DNA from: Paenibacillus sp. FSL K6-1330
GTDB lineage: Bacteria; Bacillota; Bacilli; Paenibacillales; Paenibacillaceae
Direction: 5' to 3'
Length of the DNA stretch: 64,000 bases
Assembly: GCF_037976825.1 (NCBI RefSeq)
Contig: NZ_CP150269.1
Span: forward strand, 2,245,501-2,309,500
The notes under the pieces were generated by a model. It did not search any database and was not told the origin of the DNA. It saw nothing but the letters and a program-made list of their open reading frames with translations. A program made the translations under genes and the position numbers. Shown here piece by piece: positions 1 to 7,085 of this stretch (the first letter of the stretch is position 1; each line of letters opens with the position of its first letter).

Positions 1-189
1 ATGGAGCCGGGACGGGATTTCCCCGGCGTGAATAATATTCGCGAACTGGCCAACCATAGCCTTGAAGAGGCGCTTGCAGCCGGTTTTGATTCGACGATCG
101 GACATCTGCTTTCGCGCAGACAAATCATTTTTCCGTTGACGGTACTAGCCCGCAACGATCTAATTAAGCAATTGGAGGCGAATTCATGA
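1..189 (+). CDS. yqeK: YqeK HD-domain phosphohydrolase, C-terminal fragment
   Basis: This is the last 62 residues of a protein that begins upstream of the window, so the ATG at base 1 is internal. The sequence around EPGRDFPGVNNIRELA and the final helices match the C-terminal end of the YqeK family, HD-domain hydrolases of diadenosine tetraphosphate (bis(5'-nucleosyl)-tetraphosphatase, symmetrical). The catalytic HD residues are not in view. The stop overlaps the start of rsfS by 4 nt, as in the nadD-yqeK-rsfS operon of B. subtilis. The identification rests on the fragment and on synteny. Confidence 0.75.
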   Translation: MEPGRDFPGVNNIRELANHSLEEALAAGFDSTIGHLLSRRQIIFPLTVLARNDLIKQLEANS

Positions 190-533
190 CGTTGAAACCG
201 AATGAATTATTAAATGTGGCAGTGACTGCCGCAGAAGATAAAAAAGCGATGGATATCGTGGTTCTGGATCTTAGAGGAATCTCCCTGATCGCAGACTATT
301 TTGTCATTTGCCATGGTAACTCGGATACACAAGTGCAAGCGATCGCAACCGAAATTCGTAAACAGGCTCATGATGCAGGAGTGGCTTTGCGTGGACTGGA
401 GGGAATGGATGCAGCCCGCTGGGTGCTGATGGATCTCGGAGACGTGATCGTTCATATCTTCCATCGCGATGAGCGCGAATATTACAACATCGAACGACTG
501 TGGTCAGATGCTAAAGTGGTGGAGAACGTATGA
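186..533 (+). CDS. rsfS: Ribosome silencing factor RsfS
   Basis: This 115-residue protein belongs to the RsfS/Iojap (DUF143) family. Family members bind ribosomal protein L14 on the 50S subunit and block subunit joining when nutrients are short. The family signature is visible: a VVLDLRG strand near residue 23, DYFVICHGNSD near 36, and the C-terminal RWVLMDLGDVIVHIF strand followed by ReyYNIERLW. Length is typical (105-120). The ATG at 186 has a GGAGG 9 nt upstream and overlaps the yqeK stop. The stop overlaps the next ATG (ATGA), so the genes are translationally coupled. Confidence 0.93.
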   Translation: MTLKPNELLNVAVTAAEDKKAMDIVVLDLRGISLIADYFVICHGNSDTQVQAIATEIRKQAHDAGVALRGLEGMDAARWVLMDLGDVIVHIFHRDEREYYNIERLWSDAKVVENV

Positions 534-1432
534 GTCTGATTGCCGGCACATTAACGAAACTCGTCGTTTCCAGAGAAGTGTCCCCTTATGGTTATTTTCT
601 GGATGGCGGAGATCGGGATGTGCTTCTTCATTATTCAGAGCTCACGGGTAAGATTGAGCCGGGGGATACGGTAGAGGTCTTTATATTCTTTGATACGGAA
701 GACCGCCTGGCCGCTACGATGAAGAAGCCTTACCTTATGTTGGGTGAAACCGCTAAGCTTGAGGTGGCGGACGTCCATCCGCGCCTCGGCTGTTTCCTCG
801 AGATGGGGCTTGGCAGGCAGCTTCTGCTTCCAATCCGAGAATTGCCGGAGTTGCGGGAGCTTCACCCCCAAGTGGGAGACCATGTGTTTGTCATCATGGA
901 GCATGATAAGCAAGGACGACTTCGCGCGAAACTTGCCGGAGAACAAGAGCTTGCTCCGCTTGCGTTCCATGCGCCTGAATCGTGGAAGGGCCAATGGTTC
1001 ACTGCTCTGGTGTACAAGCCGCTCCAGATGGGCACGTTTGTCATCATCGATGGCGGTGTGATCGGTTTCGGCGCGATTGGTATGATCCATTCCTCGGAAC
1101 GGACACGTATGCTGCGGCTTGGTGAAGAGGTGAAGGTCCGGGTCAGCCATATTCGGGAAGATGGCAGGGTCAACCTGTCCATGGTTCCGCAAAAAGAGAT
1201 CGGCCGGACGGATGATGCAGACCGGCTGCTTGCTTTTCTGAAGGAGCGTCCGGGCCATGGGATGCCGTATTCGGATGAAACGCCGCCCGACATCATTAAG
1301 CAGCGGTTCGGTATTAGCAAATCCGCCTTTAAACGCGCGCTTGGCAAGCTGATGAAGGACGGTTTGGTTACGCAAAAGGACAGCTGGACGTATATGGTCA
1401 ATCAAGAGGAGAACTCCGGATCAAACGAATAA
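530..1432 (+). CDS. cvfB: CvfB/YitL-type S1 RNA-binding protein
   Basis: This 300-residue protein matches the CvfB (conserved virulence factor B, YitL) family. Family members carry tandem S1-like OB folds followed by a C-terminal winged helix, and bind RNA. S1-like beta segments run through about residues 1-215 (for example DHVFVIMEHDKQGRLRAKL and KVRVSHIREDGRVNLSM). The winged helix covers about 230-290 (ERPGHGMPYSDETPPDIIKQRFGISK onward, a helix-turn-helix with wing). The start overlaps the rsfS stop by 4 nt. In S. aureus CvfB affects virulence regulators; the role here is unknown. The family call is firm, the cellular function is not. Confidence 0.85.
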   Translation: MSLIAGTLTKLVVSREVSPYGYFLDGGDRDVLLHYSELTGKIEPGDTVEVFIFFDTEDRLAATMKKPYLMLGETAKLEVADVHPRLGCFLEMGLGRQLLLPIRELPELRELHPQVGDHVFVIMEHDKQGRLRAKLAGEQELAPLAFHAPESWKGQWFTALVYKPLQMGTFVIIDGGVIGFGAIGMIHSSERTRMLRLGEEVKVRVSHIREDGRVNLSMVPQKEIGRTDDADRLLAFLKERPGHGMPYSDETPPDIIKQRFGISKSAFKRALGKLMKDGLVTQKDSWTYMVNQEENSGSNE

Positions 1433-1474
1433 CCCGGCAAGGTAGGGGAAGCTTCTAAGGAAAGTGGTGTCATC

Positions 1475-2245
1475 ATGTTGTCTTACCGCAAGTTTGCTTA
1501 CGTATATGATCAACTCATGGAAGACATGCCGTACCCGGATTGGATTCGTTTTGCGAGAACCGCCTGGGATAAGCACGGAATGCCAAAAAGCGTCGTTGAG
1601 CTCGGGTGCGGGACAGGCAGCATTACCATTCCGCTCGTGAACTCCGGTTTCGAGGTAACAGGAATTGATCTGTCGGCAGATATGCTCTCAGTTGCTAGAC
1701 GCAAGCTGGAGGGTACATCCCAGGGGCATCGATTGTTCCGGGAAGGCAGCGTCCGCTGGGTACAACAGGACATGCGTTCGTGGGAGCTGCCCGAGCAGGT
1801 GGATTCCGTCATTTCATTTTGTGATTGTGTGAACTATCTGCTGGAGGAAAAGGACATCCGCTCCGCATTTACAAGGACCTACAACGGTCTCAAGGAAGGC
1901 GGCACGTTCCTGTTTGATGTGCATCACCCGAACACACTGCTTCGATACGACGAAGAACAGCCCTTTGTGCTGGACGAACGGGAAGTGTCCTACATTTGGA
2001 CATGCGACCTGGATGAACGACGGATGGAGATTGAGCATCATCTCTCCATCTTTGCACGTGACGGCCAAGACCCTACGGTCTACCGTCGCTTTGAGGAAAC
2101 GCATGTGCAGCGGGGATATGACCCCGAATGGATGAAGGTCGAGCTGGTTAAGGCCGGATTCCGGGATGTGAAATGTTATGCCGATTTTGAGTGGATGGAA
2201 GCGGGGCAGGATGCATCCCGGCTGTTCTACGTTGCCGTAAAATAA
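1475..2245 (+). CDS. yqeM: Class I SAM-dependent methyltransferase YqeM
   Basis: This 256-residue Rossmann methyltransferase has motif I VELGCGTGSITIPL near residue 42, the acidic post-I motif GIDLSADML near 64, and WVQQDMRSWELP as the adenine-contact region. The substrate is unknown. The position after rsfS corresponds to B. subtilis yqeM, so I use that symbol. The ATG at 1475 follows an AAGGAAAGTGG-type ribosome site. A strong terminator follows directly, so this gene closes the yqeK-rsfS-cvfB-yqeM transcription unit. Confidence 0.85.
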   Translation: MLSYRKFAYVYDQLMEDMPYPDWIRFARTAWDKHGMPKSVVELGCGTGSITIPLVNSGFEVTGIDLSADMLSVARRKLEGTSQGHRLFREGSVRWVQQDMRSWELPEQVDSVISFCDCVNYLLEEKDIRSAFTRTYNGLKEGGTFLFDVHHPNTLLRYDEEQPFVLDEREVSYIWTCDLDERRMEIEHHLSIFARDGQDPTVYRRFEETHVQRGYDPEWMKVELVKAGFRDVKCYADFEWMEAGQDASRLFYVAVK

Positions 2246-2264
2246 ACGAAAAAATCCTTTTATG

Positions 2265-2312
2265 AGAAGCACTTCTCTCGTCTGTAGCGACGAAAGAAAG
2301 TGCTTCTTTTTT
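2265..2312 (+). terminator. Rho-independent terminator after yqeM
   Basis: Ten-base arms AGAAGCACTT (2265-2274) and AAGTGCTTCT (2298-2307) pair perfectly. An inner TCGTC/GACGA pair lies inside the loop, and a run of T follows. It separates the yqeK-yqeM unit from the sugar cluster. Confidence 0.9.
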
Positions 2313-2413
2313 CGTTACGCATGGATTCATTATATTCAAAGACATTTCTTTTCCGCTTTATTTGACTGTAGTTAAGGTTCGGTAGCAGGGATATGGGTTT
2401 GCTTCCGGGACTG

Positions 2414-2463
2414 TGCTACGATGAGGGGTAGATAGGATGAACAGAAATGAGAGCGCTATCTCA
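2414..2463 (+). promoter_or_regulatory. Candidate promoter and operator before the sugar cluster
   Basis: The 319-base gap 2246-2564 holds the yqeM terminator and then no gene. A possible extended -10 element (TGC-TACGAT, 2414-2422) lacks a good -35. Downstream, TGAGAGCGCTATCTCA (2448-2463) has inverted arms TGAGA/TCTCA and resembles a CcpA cre site with two mismatches. It could equally be the operator of another sugar-responsive regulator. Both assignments are tentative. Confidence 0.3.
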
Positions 2464-2564
2464 AGAGATGTTTCTATGCATCCGATGTGCTCTGAATGAC
2501 CGTATTTGAGTTCAATGATGATCAAATGATGCATAAGCTAATCTATTGGGTCGAGAGAGGATGA

Positions 2565-3437
2565 ATGAGCATGAAACTGTCCGTATTTACAGTCGCAACT
2601 CCTGACTTACAGCCTGAGGAGTTGGCAAAAGCCGCGGCGGATGCCGGTATTGAAGGAATCGAATGGCGTTTCAAGGAGATTCCGGAAGAAGCTGCAGGGG
2701 AGAAACCCTCCTTCTGGCGGCATAATCGCTGCTCCATGGATCCAAACGGCACGCAGGAGGATTGGCTCAGGTTTCAGCAAGCAGCCGACAAGCATGGCCG
2801 GCGGAGTCTTGCGGTCGTCCCTTATCTGACATGCGGCGACGTGGAAGCAACGGAGAAGGTCATGCAAGCGGCCAAGCTGATCGGAGCCTCCTTTATTCGC
2901 GTGGGTATTCCGGGATATGACCGAAAGCGAAATTACAATGAACTGTACGACCAGGCGGTCCGTTATCTGCATGAGGTACAGGATCTCGCTGCGGCATACG
3001 GGGTCAAGGGAGTAGTGGAAACACATCATCTTACGATCACTCCGAGCGCGGGTTTGACGCACCGGCTTGTATCTCACTTCAATCCGCAGCATATCGGCGT
3101 GCTGTATGATCCGGGCAACATGGTCCATGAAGGTTACGAGAACTACCGGATGGGCTTGGAGCTTCTTGGTCCCTTCCTGGCTCATGTCCATGTGAAAAAC
3201 GGAGGCTACCGCAAAACGCCTTCCGAGGATGGCACCGCGGCGACGTGGTCCGGGGAATGGGTCCCGCTTGCCCAGGGGGCCGTGCCATGGAAGCAGGTTA
3301 TACAGGATCTGCAGTCGGTTGGTTACGAAGGTTATTACGGGATCGAGGATTTTAGCGGAACGTTCCAGTCCAGGGAATTGCTTGTTCGTTTTGCCGAGCA
3401 GATGAAGTTGTGGTCAGATCAGAAACAAAACGCGTAG
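2565..3437 (+). CDS. Sugar phosphate isomerase/epimerase (AP-endonuclease 2 TIM barrel)
   Basis: This 290-residue protein has the Xyl-isomerase-like TIM barrel fold shared with IolE, IolI and hydroxypyruvate isomerase. Metal ligands can be read in the expected order: the glutamate of GVVETHH (about 150), the aspartate and histidine of YDPGNMVHEG (about 180), HVHVKNGG (about 207), and the glutamate of GIEDFSG (about 265). It is the first gene of a three-enzyme cluster with two Gfo/Idh dehydrogenases and an AraC regulator, a typical arrangement for catabolism of an inositol-like or keto-sugar compound. The exact substrate cannot be told. Starts at 2565 and 2571 are both possible; GAGAGAGG lies 4 or 10 nt upstream. 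Confidence 0.83.
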   Translation: MSMKLSVFTVATPDLQPEELAKAAADAGIEGIEWRFKEIPEEAAGEKPSFWRHNRCSMDPNGTQEDWLRFQQAADKHGRRSLAVVPYLTCGDVEATEKVMQAAKLIGASFIRVGIPGYDRKRNYNELYDQAVRYLHEVQDLAAAYGVKGVVETHHLTITPSAGLTHRLVSHFNPQHIGVLYDPGNMVHEGYENYRMGLELLGPFLAHVHVKNGGYRKTPSEDGTAATWSGEWVPLAQGAVPWKQVIQDLQSVGYEGYYGIEDFSGTFQSRELLVRFAEQMKLWSDQKQNA

Positions 3438-3462
3438 GTCACTTTTGAAGGAGGCTATAGAT

Positions 3463-4632
3463 ATGGAACAGGTAAGAGTAGGGGTAATCGGACTGGGGAT
3501 GGGTTTTTCGCATGCCAGATCGCTGGCGTCCGGAAGGATCAAAGGCGCGCGGCTTAGCGCTATATGCGATCTGAATCCAGCCAAGCAGGAAGAAGCGAGG
3601 GCAACGCTGCCTTCGGACGTAAAAATTTGGAGTGATACGGACGCTATGATCTCATCGGGGGAGATAGATGCGGTAATTATTGCTACGCCCCATTATGCCC
3701 ATCCTCAAGTGGCGATCGAGTGCCTGAATCATGGACTCCATGTCCTGATCGAGAAACCGGCAGGCGTTTACACGAAGCAGGTACGGGAAATGAATCGCGC
3801 GGCAGAAGCCAGTGACAAAGTGTTCTCAATTATGTACAACCAGCGCTGTAACCCGCTATATAAGAAGCTGAGAGAGCTTATTGCCGACGGCGAACTCGGC
3901 GAAGTCCGGAGGATGAACTGGATCGTAACGAATTGGTACCGGTCCCAGAGCTATTATGATTCAGGCGGATGGCGAGCTACCTGGGCTGGAGAAGGCGGAG
4001 GGGTGCTGATTAACCAGTCCCCGCATCAGCTGGACCTCTGGCAGTGGACGACCGGCATGATGCCAAAGAGAATTCGTGCATTTTGTGCTTTCGGTAAGTA
4101 CCGGAACATCGAAGTCGAAGATGACGTGACGGCTTATGCGGAATACGAGAATGGTGCTACAGCCGTCTTTATTACGACAACGGGTGAAGCCCCGGGCACT
4201 AACCGATATGAAGTGACGGGAGACCGCGGAAAAATCGTTATCGAGGACGGCAAGCTCACCTTCTGGCGCCTCCGTGTGCCAGAGCCGGAATTCAATCGGG
4301 AGTATACCGGGGGCTTCGGCGAACCGGAATGCTGGAAATGCGAGGTGCCGATCTCGGGGGATAATCCGCAGCATAGCGGCATTATCCAGAACTTTGCGGA
4401 TGCTATTTTGCATGGAACGCCATTGATTGCCCCGGGTGAAGAGGGAATTCATGGATTGACGCTGTCCAATGCCATGCATCTGTCCACCTGGACCGACAAT
4501 TGGGTTGATCTGCCTCTTAACGAAGAGCTGTATTACGAAATGCTGCAGGAACGGATCACACATTCTTCCGCTCAGAAAACGGTCAAGGAGATCGGACCGG
4601 TGGATATGAGCAAGACGTTTGGAACCTATTAA
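3463..4632 (+). CDS. Gfo/Idh/MocA family NAD(P)-dependent oxidoreductase (first copy)
   Basis: This 389-residue dehydrogenase opens with a Rossmann strand and dinucleotide loop (VGVIGLGMGFSHA, residues 5-17). It has the family EKPAG motif with the catalytic lysine near residue 98, followed by a C-terminal alpha/beta substrate domain (GGVLINQSPHQLDLWQW about 180-196). I start it at the ATG at 3463 because AAGGAGGCT lies 6 nt upstream; an in-frame TTG at 3445 sits inside that ribosome site. It follows the isomerase by 25 nt, so the two are probably co-transcribed. The likely role is oxidation of a sugar or inositol derivative; the substrate is unknown. Confidence 0.88.
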   Translation: MEQVRVGVIGLGMGFSHARSLASGRIKGARLSAICDLNPAKQEEARATLPSDVKIWSDTDAMISSGEIDAVIIATPHYAHPQVAIECLNHGLHVLIEKPAGVYTKQVREMNRAAEASDKVFSIMYNQRCNPLYKKLRELIADGELGEVRRMNWIVTNWYRSQSYYDSGGWRATWAGEGGGVLINQSPHQLDLWQWTTGMMPKRIRAFCAFGKYRNIEVEDDVTAYAEYENGATAVFITTTGEAPGTNRYEVTGDRGKIVIEDGKLTFWRLRVPEPEFNREYTGGFGEPECWKCEVPISGDNPQHSGIIQNFADAILHGTPLIAPGEEGIHGLTLSNAMHLSTWTDNWVDLPLNEELYYEMLQERITHSSAQKTVKEIGPVDMSKTFGTY

Positions 4633-4655
4633 ATCACAATCAGGAGGCACGTGGT

Positions 4656-5729
4656 ATGGACCGCAGTAATGGAATGCTCTACGCGCCGGTGGGCAAGGCC
4701 CAGCCGGTGTGCAAGCCCGGAGAGTTTATGTTTGCTGCCATGTCGCTGGAGCATGGGCATATATACGGCATGTGTAACGGATTGATCGAGGCCGGGGCTA
4801 CGCTGAAGTGGGTATATGACTCAGACCCCGCGAAGGTTGCGGCTTTTTGCAAGGCTTACCCAAGTGTAACCGTCGCTTCATCCGAGGCACAGGTGCTAGA
4901 GGATGCGGAGGTTCATCTGGTAGCCGCTGCGGCTATTCCTTCGGAACGATGCGAACTTGGCCTGAAGGTCATGTCGCATGGGAAGGATTATTTTACGGAT
5001 AAGACGCCTTTCACCACGCTGGAGCAGGTGAACGCTGCTCGCGCGAAGGCGGCGGAGACGGGCAAGAAGTACATGGTCTATTACAGTGAACGGCTGCATG
5101 TGGAGAGTGCCGTCCATGCAGGAAGGCTGATCCAGGACGGGGCGATAGGGCGAGTGGTGCAAGTGATGGGAACAGGTCCGCACCGTTTAAATGCGCCTTC
5201 CCGTCCGGACTGGTTTTTCCGTCATCAACAGTATGGTGGCATTCTGTGTGATATCGGCTCCCACCAGATTGAACAATTTTTGTTTTTTGCCGGTTGCCGC
5301 GATGCCAAGGTGCTCAGCAGCAAGGTGGGCAATTATGCGAATCCGGATTACCCGGAGCTGGAGGATTTTGGAGATGCGACGCTTGTAGGAGACAACGGGG
5401 CCACGAATTACTTCCGTGTCGACTGGCTGACACCTGGAGGCCTTGGCACCTGGGGCGACGGAAGAACCTTTATTCTGGGGACGGAAGGGTACATCGAGCT
5501 TCGCAAATATATCGATATTGCAAGGCATGCGCAAGGCGATCATCTGTACCTGGTTAATGGCGAGGGAGAGTTTCATATGGAGCTTCAAGGCAAGGTGGGC
5601 TATCCATTCTTCGGGGAGCTTATCCTGGATTGTCTGGAACGTACGGAGCATGCCATGTCCCAGGAGCACGCTTTCAAAGCCGGAGAATTGTGCGTCATCG
5701 CCCAAAATGAGGCCGTGCGCATTCCATAA
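4656..5729 (+). CDS. Gfo/Idh/MocA family oxidoreductase (second, divergent copy)
   Basis: This 357-residue protein belongs to the same superfamily as the preceding gene but is clearly diverged. The N-terminal dinucleotide loop is not a standard GxGxxG: it reads FAAMSLEHGHIYGM around residues 25-38. The EKP motif appears as DKTPF (about 112), which keeps the lysine. The GGILCDIGSHQIEQFLFFAG segment (about 192-211) is the usual substrate-side motif with aspartate and histidine. It follows the first copy by 23 nt with an AGGAGG ribosome site. The two enzymes may act successively on one pathway or form a mixed complex; this is inference. Confidence 0.83.
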   Translation: MDRSNGMLYAPVGKAQPVCKPGEFMFAAMSLEHGHIYGMCNGLIEAGATLKWVYDSDPAKVAAFCKAYPSVTVASSEAQVLEDAEVHLVAAAAIPSERCELGLKVMSHGKDYFTDKTPFTTLEQVNAARAKAAETGKKYMVYYSERLHVESAVHAGRLIQDGAIGRVVQVMGTGPHRLNAPSRPDWFFRHQQYGGILCDIGSHQIEQFLFFAGCRDAKVLSSKVGNYANPDYPELEDFGDATLVGDNGATNYFRVDWLTPGGLGTWGDGRTFILGTEGYIELRKYIDIARHAQGDHLYLVNGEGEFHMELQGKVGYPFFGELILDCLERTEHAMSQEHAFKAGELCVIAQNEAVRIP

Positions 5730-5813
5730 AATCATTTATAATAGAGAAAACCCCGTTTTGTTGAGGGTTGAGGATTAGACAACTCCAAAATCGCTAAAGG
5801 GGCGATTCTCTAG

Positions 5814-6695
5814 ATGACCTCATCTGCCGATATGATGCCAGGCTTTGACCGCATGCAGCTGCAGGCGCCGTTCGATCTGACCTATTACAATGAACAGCCG
5901 TTGTCCGGAGGACAGTTTCACTCGCATGCTTTTTATGAAATTTATTATTTCCATGAAGGACGCTGCACTTATTTGATCGGCGATTCCGTTTTCACGCTGA
6001 AGCCGGGGGATCTGCTCTTGATGAACGGGCTTACGCTTCACTGTCCGAATGTGGAGCCCGATTCCAGATATGTCAGAAGCATTTTGCATTTTGATCCGGC
6101 CTGGATCTGCAAGGGGCTTTCGGATACGGGCAAATCGATATTGCTGGATCCATTCGAAACGCTGCGAAATCATCGCATGACACTGACAGGGGCGAACCGG
6201 GATGAATTTGAAGGCATGCTGGCCGATATGCATCGCCTCTCGGCATCCACGGCCGGTTTTCGTCAGGAACGGATGACCTTGCGTATTCAAGAGATGATGT
6301 ACGTCATCGCGGACTGGTGCCAGGGTGCTGTGCAGGATCAGGACTCCATCTCCGAGAAAGAACGGCATGTCCAACATGTCGTGTCGTTTGTCGAGGAAAA
6401 TTATATGCAGGATCTGACGCTGGAGCAAATCGCCCGCGATATGCATATTACGAAGCACTATTTATCCTCCTTGTTTAAGGAGGTTACTGGAACGACGGTG
6501 TTTAAATATTTGTATCACCGGCGGATTAACCAAGCTAAAATTTTGCTCAGGCTCCATCCTCATCTCAGCATCACGGAGATCAGCCAGGCGGCAGGCTTCA
6601 AGCATTTGGCTCATTTCAGCAGGATGTTCAAGGCCATGGTCGGGACGACACCGGAATATTATCGCAGAAGCGGAGAAGAGCTTTCGTTGACTTGA
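5814..6695 (+). CDS. AraC-family transcriptional regulator with N-terminal cupin
   Basis: This 293-residue regulator has an N-terminal cupin effector-binding domain (SHAFYEIYYFHEGRCTYL about 38-55, then LKPGDLLLMNG) and a C-terminal double helix-turn-helix (about 190-285). The first helix pair is in LTLEQIARDMHITKHYLSSLFK and the second ends in the AraC signature GFKHLAHFSRMFKAMVGTTP. It lies 84 nt after the second dehydrogenase on the same strand, so it probably controls the sugar cluster. Its effector is unknown. The -35 element of the leuS promoter lies within its last codons. Confidence 0.88.
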   Translation: MTSSADMMPGFDRMQLQAPFDLTYYNEQPLSGGQFHSHAFYEIYYFHEGRCTYLIGDSVFTLKPGDLLLMNGLTLHCPNVEPDSRYVRSILHFDPAWICKGLSDTGKSILLDPFETLRNHRMTLTGANRDEFEGMLADMHRLSASTAGFRQERMTLRIQEMMYVIADWCQGAVQDQDSISEKERHVQHVVSFVEENYMQDLTLEQIARDMHITKHYLSSLFKEVTGTTVFKYLYHRRINQAKILLRLHPHLSITEISQAAGFKHLAHFSRMFKAMVGTTPEYYRRSGEELSLT

Positions 6696-6715
6696 TCGGA
6701 CTTTTTGGGTATAAT
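6687..6715 (+). promoter_or_regulatory. SigA promoter of leuS
   Basis: TTGACT (6687-6692) and TATAAT (6710-6715) are spaced by 17 nt, close to the vegetative consensus. The -35 box overlaps the last codons and stop of the AraC gene. Transcription should start near 6722, just ahead of the T-box leader. Confidence 0.9.
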
Positions 6716-6721
6716 AGCCAC

Positions 6722-7030
6722 ATTAAAACGGTAATATGAACGCGATGATGAGGATCAATCGTTCCACTTTCGATCATGCAGAGAGCCGGTGTCTGGTGAA
6801 AACCGGTTGACGATAGGAATGAACTCGCCTCGGAGCAATGGTGTTAACCCGGCCGTCGGAGGGCTGTATTCCGGCAGATTCGGCCGCTGAAGCATCGTCG
6901 TCTCATCCGCGATAAGGATGCAAAGGGAGTGAAAGGCAAAGCATGCCTTTGGCTAACTAGGGTGGTACCACGGGAATCAAACCTCTCGTCCCTAGCGATC
7001 AGCGCTATGGATGATGAGGTTTTTTTGTTT
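6722..7030 (+). promoter_or_regulatory. Leucine T-box leader of leuS
   Basis: The 390-base gap 6696-7085 is a classical T-box riboswitch that reads uncharged tRNA. The diagnostic T-box AGGGTGGTACCACG lies at 6959-6972. A stem I start resembling GATGATGAGGA lies near 6743-6753. The specifier is GAACTC at 6821-6826, whose CTC codon (6824-6826) is leucine and matches the leuS gene downstream. A stem AAAGGCA/TGCCTTT lies just before the T-box. The terminator at 6979-7027 competes with the antiterminator, so leuS is expected to be transcribed through when leucyl-tRNA is uncharged. Confidence 0.95.
6979..7027 (+). terminator. T-box-controlled terminator ahead of leuS
   Basis: The stem builds from ACCTC/GAGGT (6981-6985/7016-7020), CGTCC/GGATG (6987-6991/7009-7013) and TAGCG/CGCTA (6993-6997/7003-7007), then a run of seven T. 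Its left arm overlaps the region that would form the antiterminator with the T-box. Confidence 0.9.
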
Positions 7031-7085
7031 TTTTGGGCAATGGCATAGGCCTTGTCTCTCGACTGTGAAGGAGGAGCAATGAAGT

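Noticed and set aside
635..1405. A 256-codon minus-strand open frame inside cvfB
   Set aside because: It is antisense to a well-supported gene and shows no motif or ribosome site.
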